Positions 49,693 through 61,399 of a stretch of 64,000 nucleotides of DNA are shown here, in pieces; positions within the stretch are counted from its first letter, which is position 1; the number at the start of each line of letters is the position of its first letter. The DNA comes from Anoplopoma fimbria (lineage: Eukaryota > Chordata > Actinopteri > Perciformes > Anoplopomatidae). The stretch is taken from positions 29,118,787 to 29,182,786 of the forward strand of contig NC_072457.1 in assembly GCF_027596085.1 (NCBI RefSeq). Direction: 5' to 3'. The position numbers and the translations under genes were made by a program. The notes below the pieces were generated by a model. It did no database searches. It was not told the DNA's origin and saw nothing but the letters and a program-made list of their open reading frames with translations.

Positions 49693-49792
49693 NNNNNNNN
49701 NNNNNNNNNNNNNNNNNNNNNNNNNNNNNNNNNNNNNNNNNNNNNNNNNNNNNNNNNNNNNNNNNNNNNNNNNNNNNNNNNNNNNNNNNNNN
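49693..49792. other. Assembly gap of 100 N
   Basis: Exactly 100 unknown bases inside the satellite, the usual placeholder for a gap of unknown size. The true array length is therefore not known. Confidence 0.99.
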
Positions 49793-52700
49793 GACATGCT
49801 ATACTATGACGTTTTTATGACTTTTTTCGACATGCTATAGTATGACGTTTTTATGACTTTTTTCGACATGCTATACTATAACGTTTTTATGACTTTTTTC
49901 GACATGCTATAGTATGACGTTTTTATGACTTTTTTCGACATGCTATACTATGACGTTTTTATGACTTTTTCGACATGCTATACTATGACGTTTTTATGAC
50001 TTTTTTCGACATGCTATACTATGACGTTTTTATGACTTTTTTCGACATGCTATACTATGACGTTTTTATGACTTTTTTCGACATGCTATACTATGACGTT
50101 TTTATGACTTTTTTCGACATGCTATACTATGACGTTTTTATGACTTTTTTCGACATGCTATACTATGACGTTTTTATGACTTTTTTCGACATGCTATACT
50201 ATGACGTTTTAATGACTTTTTTCGACATGCTATACTATGACTATTTCATGACTTTTTCGACATGCTATACTATAACTTTTTTATGACTTTTTTCGACATG
50301 CTATACTATGACGTTTTTATGACTTTTTTCGACATGCTATACTATGACGTTTTTATGACTTTTTTCGACATGCTATACTATGACGTTTTTATGACTGACG
50401 TTTTATGACTTTTTTCACATGCTATACTATTTACGTTTTTATGACTTTTTTCGACATGCTATACTATGACTTTTTATGACTTTTTTCGACATGCTATACT
50501 ATGAGTTTTTTTGACTTTTTTCGACATGCTATACTATGACATTTTTATGACTTTTTTCGGACATGCTATACTATGACGTTTTTATGACTTTTCGGCTATA
50601 CTATGACAATGACTTTTTTCGACATGCTATACTATGACGTTTTTTATGACTTTTTCGACAAATTCTAAAAACCTAATGGAATATGGCCCACATGAAACTT
50701 GCACTTTTTATGACTTTTTTCGACATGCTATACTATGACGTTTTTTTTACTTTTTTACATGCTATACTATGACGCGAATATGACTTTTTTCGACGCTATA
50801 ATATGACGTTTTTATGACTTTTTCGACATGCTATACTATGACGTTTTTATGACTTTTTTCGACATGCTATACTATGACGTTTTTATGACTTTTTTCGACA
50901 TGCTATACTATGACGTTTTTATGACTTTTTCGACATGCTATACTATGACGTTTTTATGACTTTTTCGACATGCTATAGTATGACGTTTTTATGACTTTTT
51001 TCGACATGCTATACTATGACGTTTTATGACTTTTTCGACATGCTATACTATGACGTTTTATGACTTTTTCGACATGCTATAATATGATGTTTTTATGACT
51101 TTTTTTCGACATGCTATAATATGACGCTTTTTATGACTTTTTCGACATGCTATAATATGACGTTTTTATGACTTTTTTCAACATGCTATACTATGACTTT
51201 TTTATGACTTTTTTCGACATGCTATACTATGACGCTTTTATGACTTTTTTCGACATGCTATACTATGACGTTTTATGACTTTTTTCGACATGCTATACTA
51301 TGACGTTTTAATGACTTTTTTCGACATGCTATACTATGACTATTTCATGACTTTTTCGACATGCTATACTATAACTTTTTTATGACTTTTTTCGACATGC
51401 TATACTATGACGTTTTTATGACTTTTTTCGACATGCTATACTATGACGTTTTTATGACTTTTTTCACATGCTATAATATGACGTTTTTATGACTTTTTTC
51501 GACATGCTATACTATGACGTTTTTATGACTTTTTTCGACATGCTATAATATGACGTTTTTATGACTTTTTTCACATGCTATACTATGACGTTTTTATGAC
51601 TTTTTCGACATGCTATACTATGACGTTTTTATGACTTTTTTCAACATGCTATACTATGACGAAATTTCCTGACTTTTATCGACATGCTATACTATAACGT
51701 TTTTATGACATTTTTCGACATGCTATAGTATGACGTTTTTATGACTTTTTTCGACATGCTATACTATGACTTTTTTATGACTTTTTTCAACATGCTATAG
51801 TATGACGTTTTTATGACTTTTTTCGACATGCTATACTATGACGTTTTTATGACTTTTTTCGACATGCTATACTATGACGTTTTTATGACTTTTTTCGACA
51901 TGCTATAGTATGACGTTTTTATGACTTTTTTCGACATGCTATACTATGACGTTTTTATGACTTTTTCGACATGCTATACTATGACGTTTTTATGACTTTT
52001 TCGACATGCTATACTATGACGTTTTTATGACTTTTTTCGACATGCTATACTATGACGTTTTTATGACTTTTTTCGACATGCTATACTATGACGTTTTTAT
52101 GACTTTTTTCGACATGCTATACTATGACGTTTTTATGACTTTTTTCGACATGCTATAATATGACGTTTTTATGACTTTATTCGACATGCTATACTATGAC
52201 GTTTTTATGACTTTTTTCAACATGCTATAGTATGACTATTTCATGACTTTTTCGACATAATATACTATGACGTTTTTATGACTTTTTTCGACATGCTATA
52301 ATATGACGTTTTTATGACTTTTTTCGACATGCTATACTATGACGTTTTTATGACTTTTTCGACATGCTATACTATGACGTTTTTATGACTTTTTCGACAT
52401 GCTATACTATGACGTTTTTATGACTTTTTTCGACATGCTATTTATGACGTTTTTTATGACTTTTTTCGACATGCTATACTATGACGTTTTTATGACTTTT
52501 TTCGACATGCTATACTATGACGTTTTTATGACTTTTTTCGACATGCTATACTATGACGTTTTTATGACTTTTTTCGACATGCTATAATATGACGTTTTTA
52601 TGACTTTATTCGACATGCTATACTATGACGTTTTTATGACTTTTTTCGACATGCTATAATATGACGTTTTTATGACTTTTTCGACATGCTATACTATGAC

Positions 52701-53519
52701 GTTTTTATGACTTTTTTCGACATGCTATACTATGACGTTTTTATGACTTTTTTCGACATGCTATACTATGACGTTTTTATGACTTTTTTCGACATGCTAT
52801 ACTATGACGTTTTTATGACTTTTTTCGACATGCTATACTATGACGTTTTTATGACTTTTTTCGACATGCTATACTATGACGTTTTTATGACTTTTTCGAC
52901 ATGCTATAATATGATGTTTTTATGACTTTTATCGACATGCTATTCTATGACTTTTTTATGACTTTTTTCGACATGCTATAATATGACGTTTTTATGACTT
53001 TTTTCGACATGCTATAATATGACGTTTTTATGACTTTTTTCGACATGCTATACTATGACGTTTTTATGACTTTTTGCTATACGACATGCTATTCTATGAC
53101 TTTTTTATGACTTTTTTCGACATGCTATACTATGACGTTTTTATGACTTTTTTCGACATGCTATACTATGACGTTTTTATGACTTTTTTCGACATAATAG
53201 ACTATGACTTTTTATGACTTTTTTCGACATGGTATACTATGACGTTTTTATGACTTTTTTTCGACATGCTATAGTATGACTTTTTATGACTTTTTTCGAC
53301 ATGCTATTCTATGACTTTTTTATGACTTTTTCACATGCTATACTATGACTTTTTATGACTTTTTTCGACATGCTATATACTATGACATTTTATGACTTTT
53401 TTGGGAATGCTATTCTATGACCTTTTATGACTTTTTCCGACATTCTATACTATGACTATTTCATGATTTCTTTCGACATTGTATGATGACTTTTTTCGAC
53501 ATGCTATACTTTGACTTTT
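49793..53519. repeat. 36-bp array core, block B
   Basis: Mostly regular 36-bp units, with a disturbed zone at 50385-50800 that includes about 50 bases copied from the island at 36316. It ends with the shared pre-LINE flank. Confidence 0.93.
50659..50709. repeat. Displaced copy of the island's left end
   Basis: AAATTCTAAAAACCTAATGG, AATATGGCCCACA and TGAAACTTGCACTT match 36342-36393 almost exactly, with satellite on both sides. A nearby GACGCGAATATGAC (about 50769) echoes GACGCGAATATTCG of the island. Confidence 0.85.
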
Positions 53520-54182
53520 CAGAATCAGAATCAGAAGCAGAAGGTGTTTATTGTAAAGCAAGTTACACATACAAGGAATTTGGCTCGTTTATTGACTGGC
53601 TTGTAACAGTAAACTGTAAACACATTGCAATAATATAAGACATACTGTTAAAATACAAACATGAAATTGTACAATAAAATATGGTATACAGATAAACAAA
53701 TATGAGTACGTTGAAATAAGTATATTATTAAAGTGTCAAGTGTATATTAATAAAGACAAGAAAAGATGTGGAGGGATGTATAACTGTGAGAAATTGTCCT
53801 GGGATGTAAGTGTCTGATTAAGTGGGCGTCCTGGGCTTTATTGATGAACCCAACTGCGGACTGGAAGAAACAGTTTTTGTGGCATGAGGTCTTGGTCCTT
53901 ATTGACTGCAACCTCCTGCTAGAGTGAAGGGATTTGAGTTGAGTGTTTTGGTGAGTTTGTGTATAGGGTGAGAGGTGTCGGCAACAATCATCTTTGCCTG
54001 CCTCAGGGTCCTGGAGGCGAACGAGGGACGACAGATTGCACACAATCACTCCCTCACCAGAGTGGATGATCCGCTGCAGTCTGCCCTTGTCCTTCGCAGT
54101 GGCTGCAGCATAACAGACCATGATGGAGGAGGAAAGGATGGACTCAATGATAGCAGTGTAGAAGTGTTACATCAATGTCTTG
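53520..54182 (-). pseudogene. LINE 3' fragment, copy 4, with reverse transcriptase C-terminal remnant
   Basis: The most complete copy. A 124-codon minus-strand frame (54121 down to 53747) reads like the C-terminal end of a fish non-LTR (jockey/L2/Rex-type) reverse transcriptase: CYAAATAKDKGRLQRII early, then RRLQSIRTKTSCHKNCFFQS and VGFINKAQDAH. The usual catalytic domain is absent, so the copy is 5'-truncated and dead. The 3' tail at the low coordinate is a TTCTGA short repeat. Family assignment within the LINEs is uncertain. Confidence 0.8.
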
Positions 54183-56060
54183 TTTTTATAACTTTTTTTC
54201 GACGTATTATACTATGAATTTTTTCGACTTTTTCAACATGCTATAGTATGACTTGTTTATGAAATTTTTTGACATGCTAAACTATTACTTTTTTATGACT
54301 TTTTTCGACATGCTTACTATGACGTTTTTATGACGACATGACTTTTTTCGATGCTAATCTATAACTTTTTTATGACTATGACTATGACGTTTTTATGACT
54401 TTTTTGCTATACATGCTATGACCATGCTACCATGACTTTTTATGACTTTTTTCGACATGCTATACTATGACGATTTTTTTCAACATGCTACCATTTTTCA
54501 TGACTTCGACATGCTATTCTATGACGTTTTTATGACTTTTTTCGACATGCTATAATGACTATGACTTTTTCAACATGCTTTTTATGACTTTTTTCGACAT
54601 GCTATACTATGACTATTTCATGATTTTTATGACTTTTTCATGACACATGCTATTCCATGACATGACTTTTTATATGACTTTTTTTTCGACATGCTATACT
54701 ATGATGACGTTTTTATGACTTTTTGCTATACTATGACATGCTATACTATGACGTTTTAATGACTTTTTTCAACATGCTATTCCATGACTTTTTCGACATG
54801 CTATACTATGACATTATTCTACTTTTCATGACTTTTTATGACTTTTTTAACAACATGCTATACTATGACTTTTTTATGACTTTTTTCGACATGCTATGAT
54901 GACGTTTTAATGACTTTTTTCAACATGCTATTCCATGACTTTTAGTATGACTTTTTTCAACATGCTATACTATGACTATTTCATGATTTTTTTCGACATG
55001 CTATACTATGACGTTTTTATGACTTTTTTCGACATGCTATACTATGACGTTTTTATGACTTTTTCGACATGCTATAGTATGACGTTTTTATGACTTTTTT
55101 CGACATGCTATTCTATGACGTTTTTATAACTTTTTCCGACATTCTATTATATGACATGCTATACTATGACGTTTTTATGACTTTTTTCGACATGCTATAC
55201 TATGATATGACTTTTTTATGACTTTTTTTCGACATGCTATACTATGACGTTTTTATGACTTTTTTGCAACATGCTATACTATGACGTTTTTATGACTTTT
55301 TCAACATGCTATTCTATGACTTTTTATGACTTTTTTCGACATGCTATACTATACTATGACGTTTTTATTTCACATGCTATTCCATGACTTTTTTCGACAT
55401 GCTATACTATGACTATTTCATGACTTTTTTCGACATGCTATACTATGACGTTTTTATGAATTTTTTCAACATGCTATAATATGATGTCTTTATGACTTTT
55501 ATCGACATGCTATACTATGACGTTTTTATGACTTTTTTCGACATGCTATACTATGACATTTTATGATTTTTTTCGACATGCTATACTATGACTATTTTAT
55601 GACTTTTTTCGACATGCTATACTGTGACTTTTTCATGACTTTTCTCGACATAATATACTATGACTTTTTTCGACATCCTATACTTTGACGTTTTTATGAC
55701 TTTTTTCGACATGCTATACTATGACGTTTTTATGACTTTTTTCGACATGCTATACTATGACTTTTTCATGACTTTTTTCGGCATAATATACTGTAACGTT
55801 TTCATGACTTATTTCTACATGCTATTCTATGACTTTTTTATTACTTTTTTCGACATGCTATACTATGATGTTTTTGTGACTTTTTTCGATATGCTATACC
55901 ATGACTTTTTCATGACTTTTTTCGACATAATATACTTTGATTTTTTTCGACATGCTATACTATGACTTTTTTATGACTTTTTTTGACAAGCTATACTTTG
56001 AGTTTTTATGACTTTTCCCGATATACTATACTATGACTTTTTTTTTTACGACATTGATGA
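54183..56060. repeat. Right edge of the 36-bp array, scrambled then diverged
   Basis: From 54300 to 54900 units are fused, truncated or interleaved in a way not seen elsewhere. From 55600 to the end units diverge. The last recognisable words are TATACTATACTATGACTTTT near 56025-56050. Confidence 0.85.
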
Positions 56061-59000
56061 TAATCCTGTGATTTCAGAATCATCCAATAATTGTGTTTTC
56101 TTCTGGAAAAACAGTGGGCAGTTATGAGACCTTTCGGCCAGAACAAGAAAACAAACTGCGAGACCTCTAAGACTGTTTCTCTTCAAAATGTTGCCACCCC
56201 CACATAATTACCTTTACAAATACACAGACACACATAAATAAATAATTCATTTGACCTTTGGATTAGATAGGCAGTCTTAAAGGGAACCTTGTTGTGGGTT
56301 GACCGACAAACACATTTAATCTTTGTTGAGCTATTGATTGACTTTCTTGTAAAAAGCTATGTGCATGTTGAGTTTAGTAAAAACCTACCTAACCATGTGA
56401 TGTAAATATCCGGCATTTTCAATCATCTAATATGACTTGATATGAAAAGCCAAGTTGGGATAATGGAGGAAGCAAAGCAACCTTGTGCATGCTTCAGTGA
56501 CCGGTGTAATAATTATAAACATAACTTTTTTTTTATACTTCTATTTGAGAAAGAGTTTGCAGAGGGTGAATAAGAAATCACATTTGATAATATGAATGAG
56601 AGGGATGATGACAGTGTTGAAAAATGGAGTGTCCTACTTAGGCATTGCAATAAAAAAGTACGAAAATGTGTGGCCACATATTGTGTTATCTGAAATGCGG
56701 TCGCTCTCAGGGAGATTGCTCACACTGATAAAGTAGCTGACAAAGAGTTTGAAACAGCTAATCATCAGTTTAAAATTAATTTTGAATGGTTTGTCTAAAC
56801 ATTGGAGTGAATTGGAAAAGACATGATCCTGATGTAGTCAAGATAAGAATATACAAACTTCACCTTTTTTTCCTTTAGAAACCCTGTGTTGTTGAGTACA
56901 ACACAGTGTATTGAACATGTGCACTCATTTTGATTCCTTTGAACATATAAGAAGTGTTTTTATGTGTGAAAAACCTTCCCTTACTTTTTTCAGCTGTACT
57001 TATGAGGGCATTTCTGACTTTCCCTTTTTTCCTTGTGGGATATTGGAGGAGGAAGAGATAGAGGAAAAGAAAAAAAGCCAGAGATGTGGTCCACAGCAGC
57101 AGAAAGGTGTTTTTCTTTGATGGCTGGCGGAGGCTGGAAATCACAAGATGTAATGTTCGATGTTAAACTGAGCAACTCTCACAGGCACACTTCAGACAGA
57201 ACAGTGGGAGGGAGAACAGTATTGCATTCTGCCAATGGTATTGTGATTTCACTGCAAAAATATATTATAATGCATGCTGCTTCCAAACATTCCCGCGAAT
57301 AAATGAGAAAATGCATTTTACAAAAACAATGCAACAATTTCAGGGTTACAATAATATCTGTGACAAAAACACAGATATCTAGCACTTTGGAACAAATTAG
57401 AGGGACAAAGTGTTTTGGGTAGTTGAGTGAATATTTTAAGCTAGCTGCATGCGAGCACATGCACATAAGCTACAGTTACAATATCACTTTGTGTGAACAC
57501 AAAAGGAAATTTTAGCTCAAGGGATATAGTTGTAAGGTTCAAAAGCCTGCCTTCACAAACACAACTCTCTATAAAATGTCCCACAATTATTCCACAGATT
57601 GTGCACAAGCAGCAAGCCACAGACACAAGAGTGCACATTTAAGCCTCAGATTTTGAGATCACAAACTCATGCTGCCAGTTACCCACACTTTGAGTAATGA
57701 GTCAACAGTATTATGTTCCATGGACCTAATTTAATGATGTATTTTGAGTGATGATTGTCAATGCTCTGATTAATAAACGAAAAAATAAATAATGCTTTGT
57801 TTGTGTTTAGTTTAGTTTAGTTGGAACAGCTAGCATCTCAGAATTGTCCAATGTACTCCGGGAACTGTGGATTTAAGCATTCCAAGCTTAGACCGAATAA
57901 AATATGGACATAGTTTTCATGACGTCACTAATAGGTTTCTGAAGAGCCGATGTGAAGAGAGAGACCACTGTGTATGACAACCAGTCATTTTACATTTCCG
58001 ATATCTGAGCCTTTTTCCCTTCAATTATCTCAATTCAAGAGTCCATATCTCTTCTTAACTGAACACAAGGGATACATTGACATGTGTGTGAGTGTCTTTT
58101 TGATACAATAGAAAGCTGCATTATCTTGTTTCAACATAACAGTTGAATTTAAAATGAGAAAAACAGAACATCATAAAACGAGGGAAGGTGTGCAGCTGTG
58201 ATTATAAAATATTTAAAGTCAGACCAAATCCCGTTTTCTGTGTGTGCTGTGTAGCTTTGACAAACTGCCTGTTAGCCTGTGTAGCTCTATTCACTGCTCT
58301 ATTAATGGCTTTAGTATGTTTTATTGGGTCATCTTATTTTCAGAACCCCTGATATGAACCCTTCTGGCATGTGAGCGCTTGCCTCAGGATTAAATACAAG
58401 TCTGTGCTCATGTCCAAGGTGTCCCACAGGCAGACCCAAGCATCATCCCCCTCATTTTACTGTCTCATTCTCTTCTTTTCTCAACCAACCTCTGGGACTT
58501 TAATTTAGTCCTTCATTTATTTCTGTGTAATCAACAACATCAGGAGGATGGTGGGACAAATCTGGTTGGTTAACAGCCTAGTTGTATAACCTTAAAATCA
58601 TGCTCCAGTGACTAACAAATAAGGCTCTTTTGGGTCCGCAGAGAAATGTTGATTCCTCAAGAATGTATTCTCATAGTACATTTACAGTACATAGTAGCAG
58701 GATAAGTATCACTTGTGTATTTGTCTGTGAACAACCCCTCGTGTGTAGTACTTTTCATCATTATAGAGAACAAGCCAGACAGGAAAGAAGGAACAAGTAA
58801 GATGCTCCATAATTTATGAGAGGTTTGAGACCCCACAGTACCAAGCCAACCAAGTCCTTGGAGTCCCGTGGAGAGCTGTAGAGAGTGATGGAGCTGTTCA
58901 TGACTATTCACTAGCAAGGGACACCATGAAAGCAATTAATAAATCAAGCATACTTTGAATTATAAAATGTTAACAGTTTTAGTCAACGGACACTGTAATG

Positions 59001-60238
59001 CACACCTCCTCCAATATATTTACCTACTACAGCGAGCTAACGCTCAAGTGCAATTTCCAATGATAGGTGGGGTTGATCGTCGCAAATCACATAATTAAAT
59101 ACAATTATTTATAATGCCTTGAAGTTCAAGATGAGTCATCGGAAATATTGTAACTTTAAATAAGAGAGGTATTTTGCTTTAAGATTACAAAAAAAATGAA
59201 AACTATATCTTGTTTCACCAGGTCTTCAATACACAGAAATTAGACATGATCTTCTTATCTTGAACTCAGGAAGAAAGCCAATAACTGATTTCCCAAAAGG
59301 CTGAATTATTCCTTTAAAATATCAGCAGGTTCTATTAATAAAAAAAATAGAAAAACATCAGATAGATTACCTTGCAATCATAAAAAATATTGGTAGAATT
59401 AGTGGGCCACAGTATCACACATAAACATGGAATTTCATGGAAAAATAATATATTGCTGTGATCAAGCAACTTTGCTAAAACTGTGATTAAACATAAACAT
59501 ACAAGTGCGGTGTGCACTAACCAATACAGTTTAATATCAATATATCTAGTCAGCCAAAGTACTAATTTACTAAAGTGCTTCCTCAGGAGGCTCCATACCA
59601 CTGATAACGAAGGGTCATTTCAGGGAAGTCAAGCAATCTACTTTATGATCTGACACACTAAGACAAATGGAATGACATATACATCCTGCCTATCATCCTC
59701 CCAAATGATTGTGGTGGCACAAACTGATAGCACTGTGACGAGATAACCCAACTTTAATGACCTACCCCGCGCCAAGTGCTCTTCAGAGAACAGGAGTGGC
59801 CAACATGAGATATGTTTTTATAATAACACACTGATCGCTCTTTTAGTATCAACTCTTCTTTTTTATACACTTTAGCTGCACTCACAGTGTACTTTTAGCG
59901 CTACGCAATGAAAAGCAGCATTCACTAGAGGCTCCTCTACACAGTTTTAGCTTCCATCATCTCCGCTGAGATTTGTAAGGCACACTTAAACAGAGTAAGG
60001 TCTGATTAGTTTATTGAAACAAAGATTTTTATTGCTACATATTTTCCTTTAATTCCCAGCAAAGCGAAAGTGTAATAATCAATCTGTTGTGAAATGAACA
60101 TGTTTGTAGATATTTGAAGATCCAGTTACAGAAATTCATGATAAATCACATGCAAAGCTTTTATGAATCCTTACGGTTATTCCACAAGTTTCTATTTTTA
60201 GCATGGATACAGTAATACAACAGGAACAATGTGTGTGT

Positions 60239-60242
<4 letters not shown>
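56061..60242. other. Non-coding DNA right of the array, no gene recognised
   Basis: About 4.2 kb of AT-rich, largely unique-looking sequence. No open frame exceeds about 100 codons or resembles a family. I looked in particular for nAChR beta-subunit exons (M4-type DDWKYVA, M1-M3) and saw none on either strand. Confidence 0.5.

Positions 60243-60331
<89 letters not shown>
60243..60331. repeat. (TG)n microsatellite, 89 bp
   Basis: Pure TG run. Confidence 0.97.
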
Positions 60332-60334
<3 letters not shown>

Positions 60335-60533
60335 TGTGTGTTTGTAAGCATATTAGATAAAAATATTCCATATTAAGGCAGGGCTGGGTGAATCATTATT
60401 CTTTGATAGCTGCCACAGTTATACCCCCAGGATACTGCAGAGCTTCAGATACTGGTCTGTTCCAGGCTGGTATTACACAGTAGATCACAGGGTTTGTGTG
60501 CGTGCGTGCGTGCGTGATGTGCCTGTGTGTGTG

Positions 60534-60534
<1 letters not shown>

Positions 60535-60590
<56 letters not shown>
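60535..60590. repeat. (TG)n microsatellite, 56 bp
   Basis: Pure TG run preceded by GTGC/GTGATG variants from about 60494. Confidence 0.95.
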
Positions 60591-60591
<1 letters not shown>

Positions 60592-60611
60592 ACTGATATA
60601 CTGAGACATGC

Positions 60612-60618
<7 letters not shown>

Positions 60619-60648
<30 letters not shown>
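60619..60648. repeat. (GT)n microsatellite, 30 bp
   Basis: Pure GT run, the third of a cluster within 410 bp. Confidence 0.95.
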
Positions 60649-60650
<2 letters not shown>

Positions 60651-61340
60651 GTAGAGGGAGTAAAATAAGTAAGGGAGAAAGAGTCTGATTGAGTCATACC
60701 TTTAACGCAGGGTCCAGAACATTTTTGTGACAACTTCAATGGTGGAGCGTGAGGAGTGTGTAGGTCTGTGTGTGTACGTCTTTGTGTGCAGATGGTGCAT
60801 GAGTGCATGTATCAAGGTACGCAGGATCCAAGAGTGCAGACAGTGGGTCGAACTGAGTCAGATCTCTGTCTCTCTATCAGAATATTTTTTGTGACAGCTT
60901 CAGCAGAAAAGAGGCAGAGAAGTAGAGTGGAAATGACAGACTTGGTTTTACTTAATGCCAACTCCTGTCCCTTTGGTGTGTGTGTGTCTGAGTGTGTCTG
61001 AGTGTGTATGTAACATGTATTTGCTTGTGTGTTCTTCTGATGCCCTCGTTTTTCCAAACAAAATGTTGGACAAATAAAACATCAGATCAGCTTTTGATGT
61101 GTTACTGCACAGAACAGAGCTGATGTTACATGACTGTCAATGAAGTGATGACTTTCACAAATAACTTCCCTTCTACACTGCAGACCAACAGAATTTACTA
61201 CAACATAAACTATAAATCACATCACATGGAGTCCTAAATTTGTTCACACACTCATGTTGAGCAGACTGACCTTCAAGTTGATTAAAAATACTGGTCCCCA
61301 CAAGGTAAACCATTCGATTTAAGGGTTAATTTATTTTTCT
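60649..61340. other. Non-coding DNA, nothing recognised
   Basis: TG-rich at both ends. Short open frames on both strands are composition effects. A CTGGTCCCCACAAGG word near 61290 is common in fish intergenic DNA. Confidence 0.5.
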
Positions 61341-61346
61341 TGTTAA

Positions 61347-61369
61347 GGTTTAGGGTTTAGGGTTTAGGG
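61347..61369 (+). repeat. Short telomere-like (TTTAGGG)3 stretch
   Basis: Three TTTAGGG units, followed downstream by GTTAGGGTTGGGGTT near 61390. This is the 7-bp variant, not the vertebrate TTAGGG unit. It is too short to be a telomere. Confidence 0.7.
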
Positions 61370-61399
61370 CCAGGTCAATGATTAATGAGTTAGGGTTGG

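Larger units (their letters stand above)
34592..56060. repeat. Giant 36-bp minisatellite array with inserted elements (about 21.5 kb)
   Basis: Tandem units of 35-36 bp, each made of GACATGCTATAC, then TATGACG, then TTTTTATGAC and a T5-T6 run ending in C. The monomer contains two TATGAC half-repeats, suggesting growth from a shorter ancestor. Length varies mostly by one T in the T-run. By span, about 500 units are present. The array is interrupted by a transposon island (36316-37387), four LINE fragments and a 100-N gap. Units with five Ts shift the frame, so open stretches stay short. I see no sign of coding, promoter or centromere function. The sequence matches no satellite I can name. Confidence 0.95.

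Noticed and set aside
39890..50286. Long open frames with MTFFDMLYYDVF repeats as protein genes
   Set aside because: They result from a 36-bp unit without stops in one frame. T-run length changes break them every few units, and no start, splice or termination context exists.
43553..54182. LINE copies as four independent retrotransposition events
   Set aside because: They share the same end point and the same variant satellite flanks, which independent insertions would not give.
34592..56060. 36-bp regular repeats resembling a CRISPR array
   Set aside because: Units are directly adjacent with no unique spacers, and the context is a vertebrate gene region. This is a tandem satellite.
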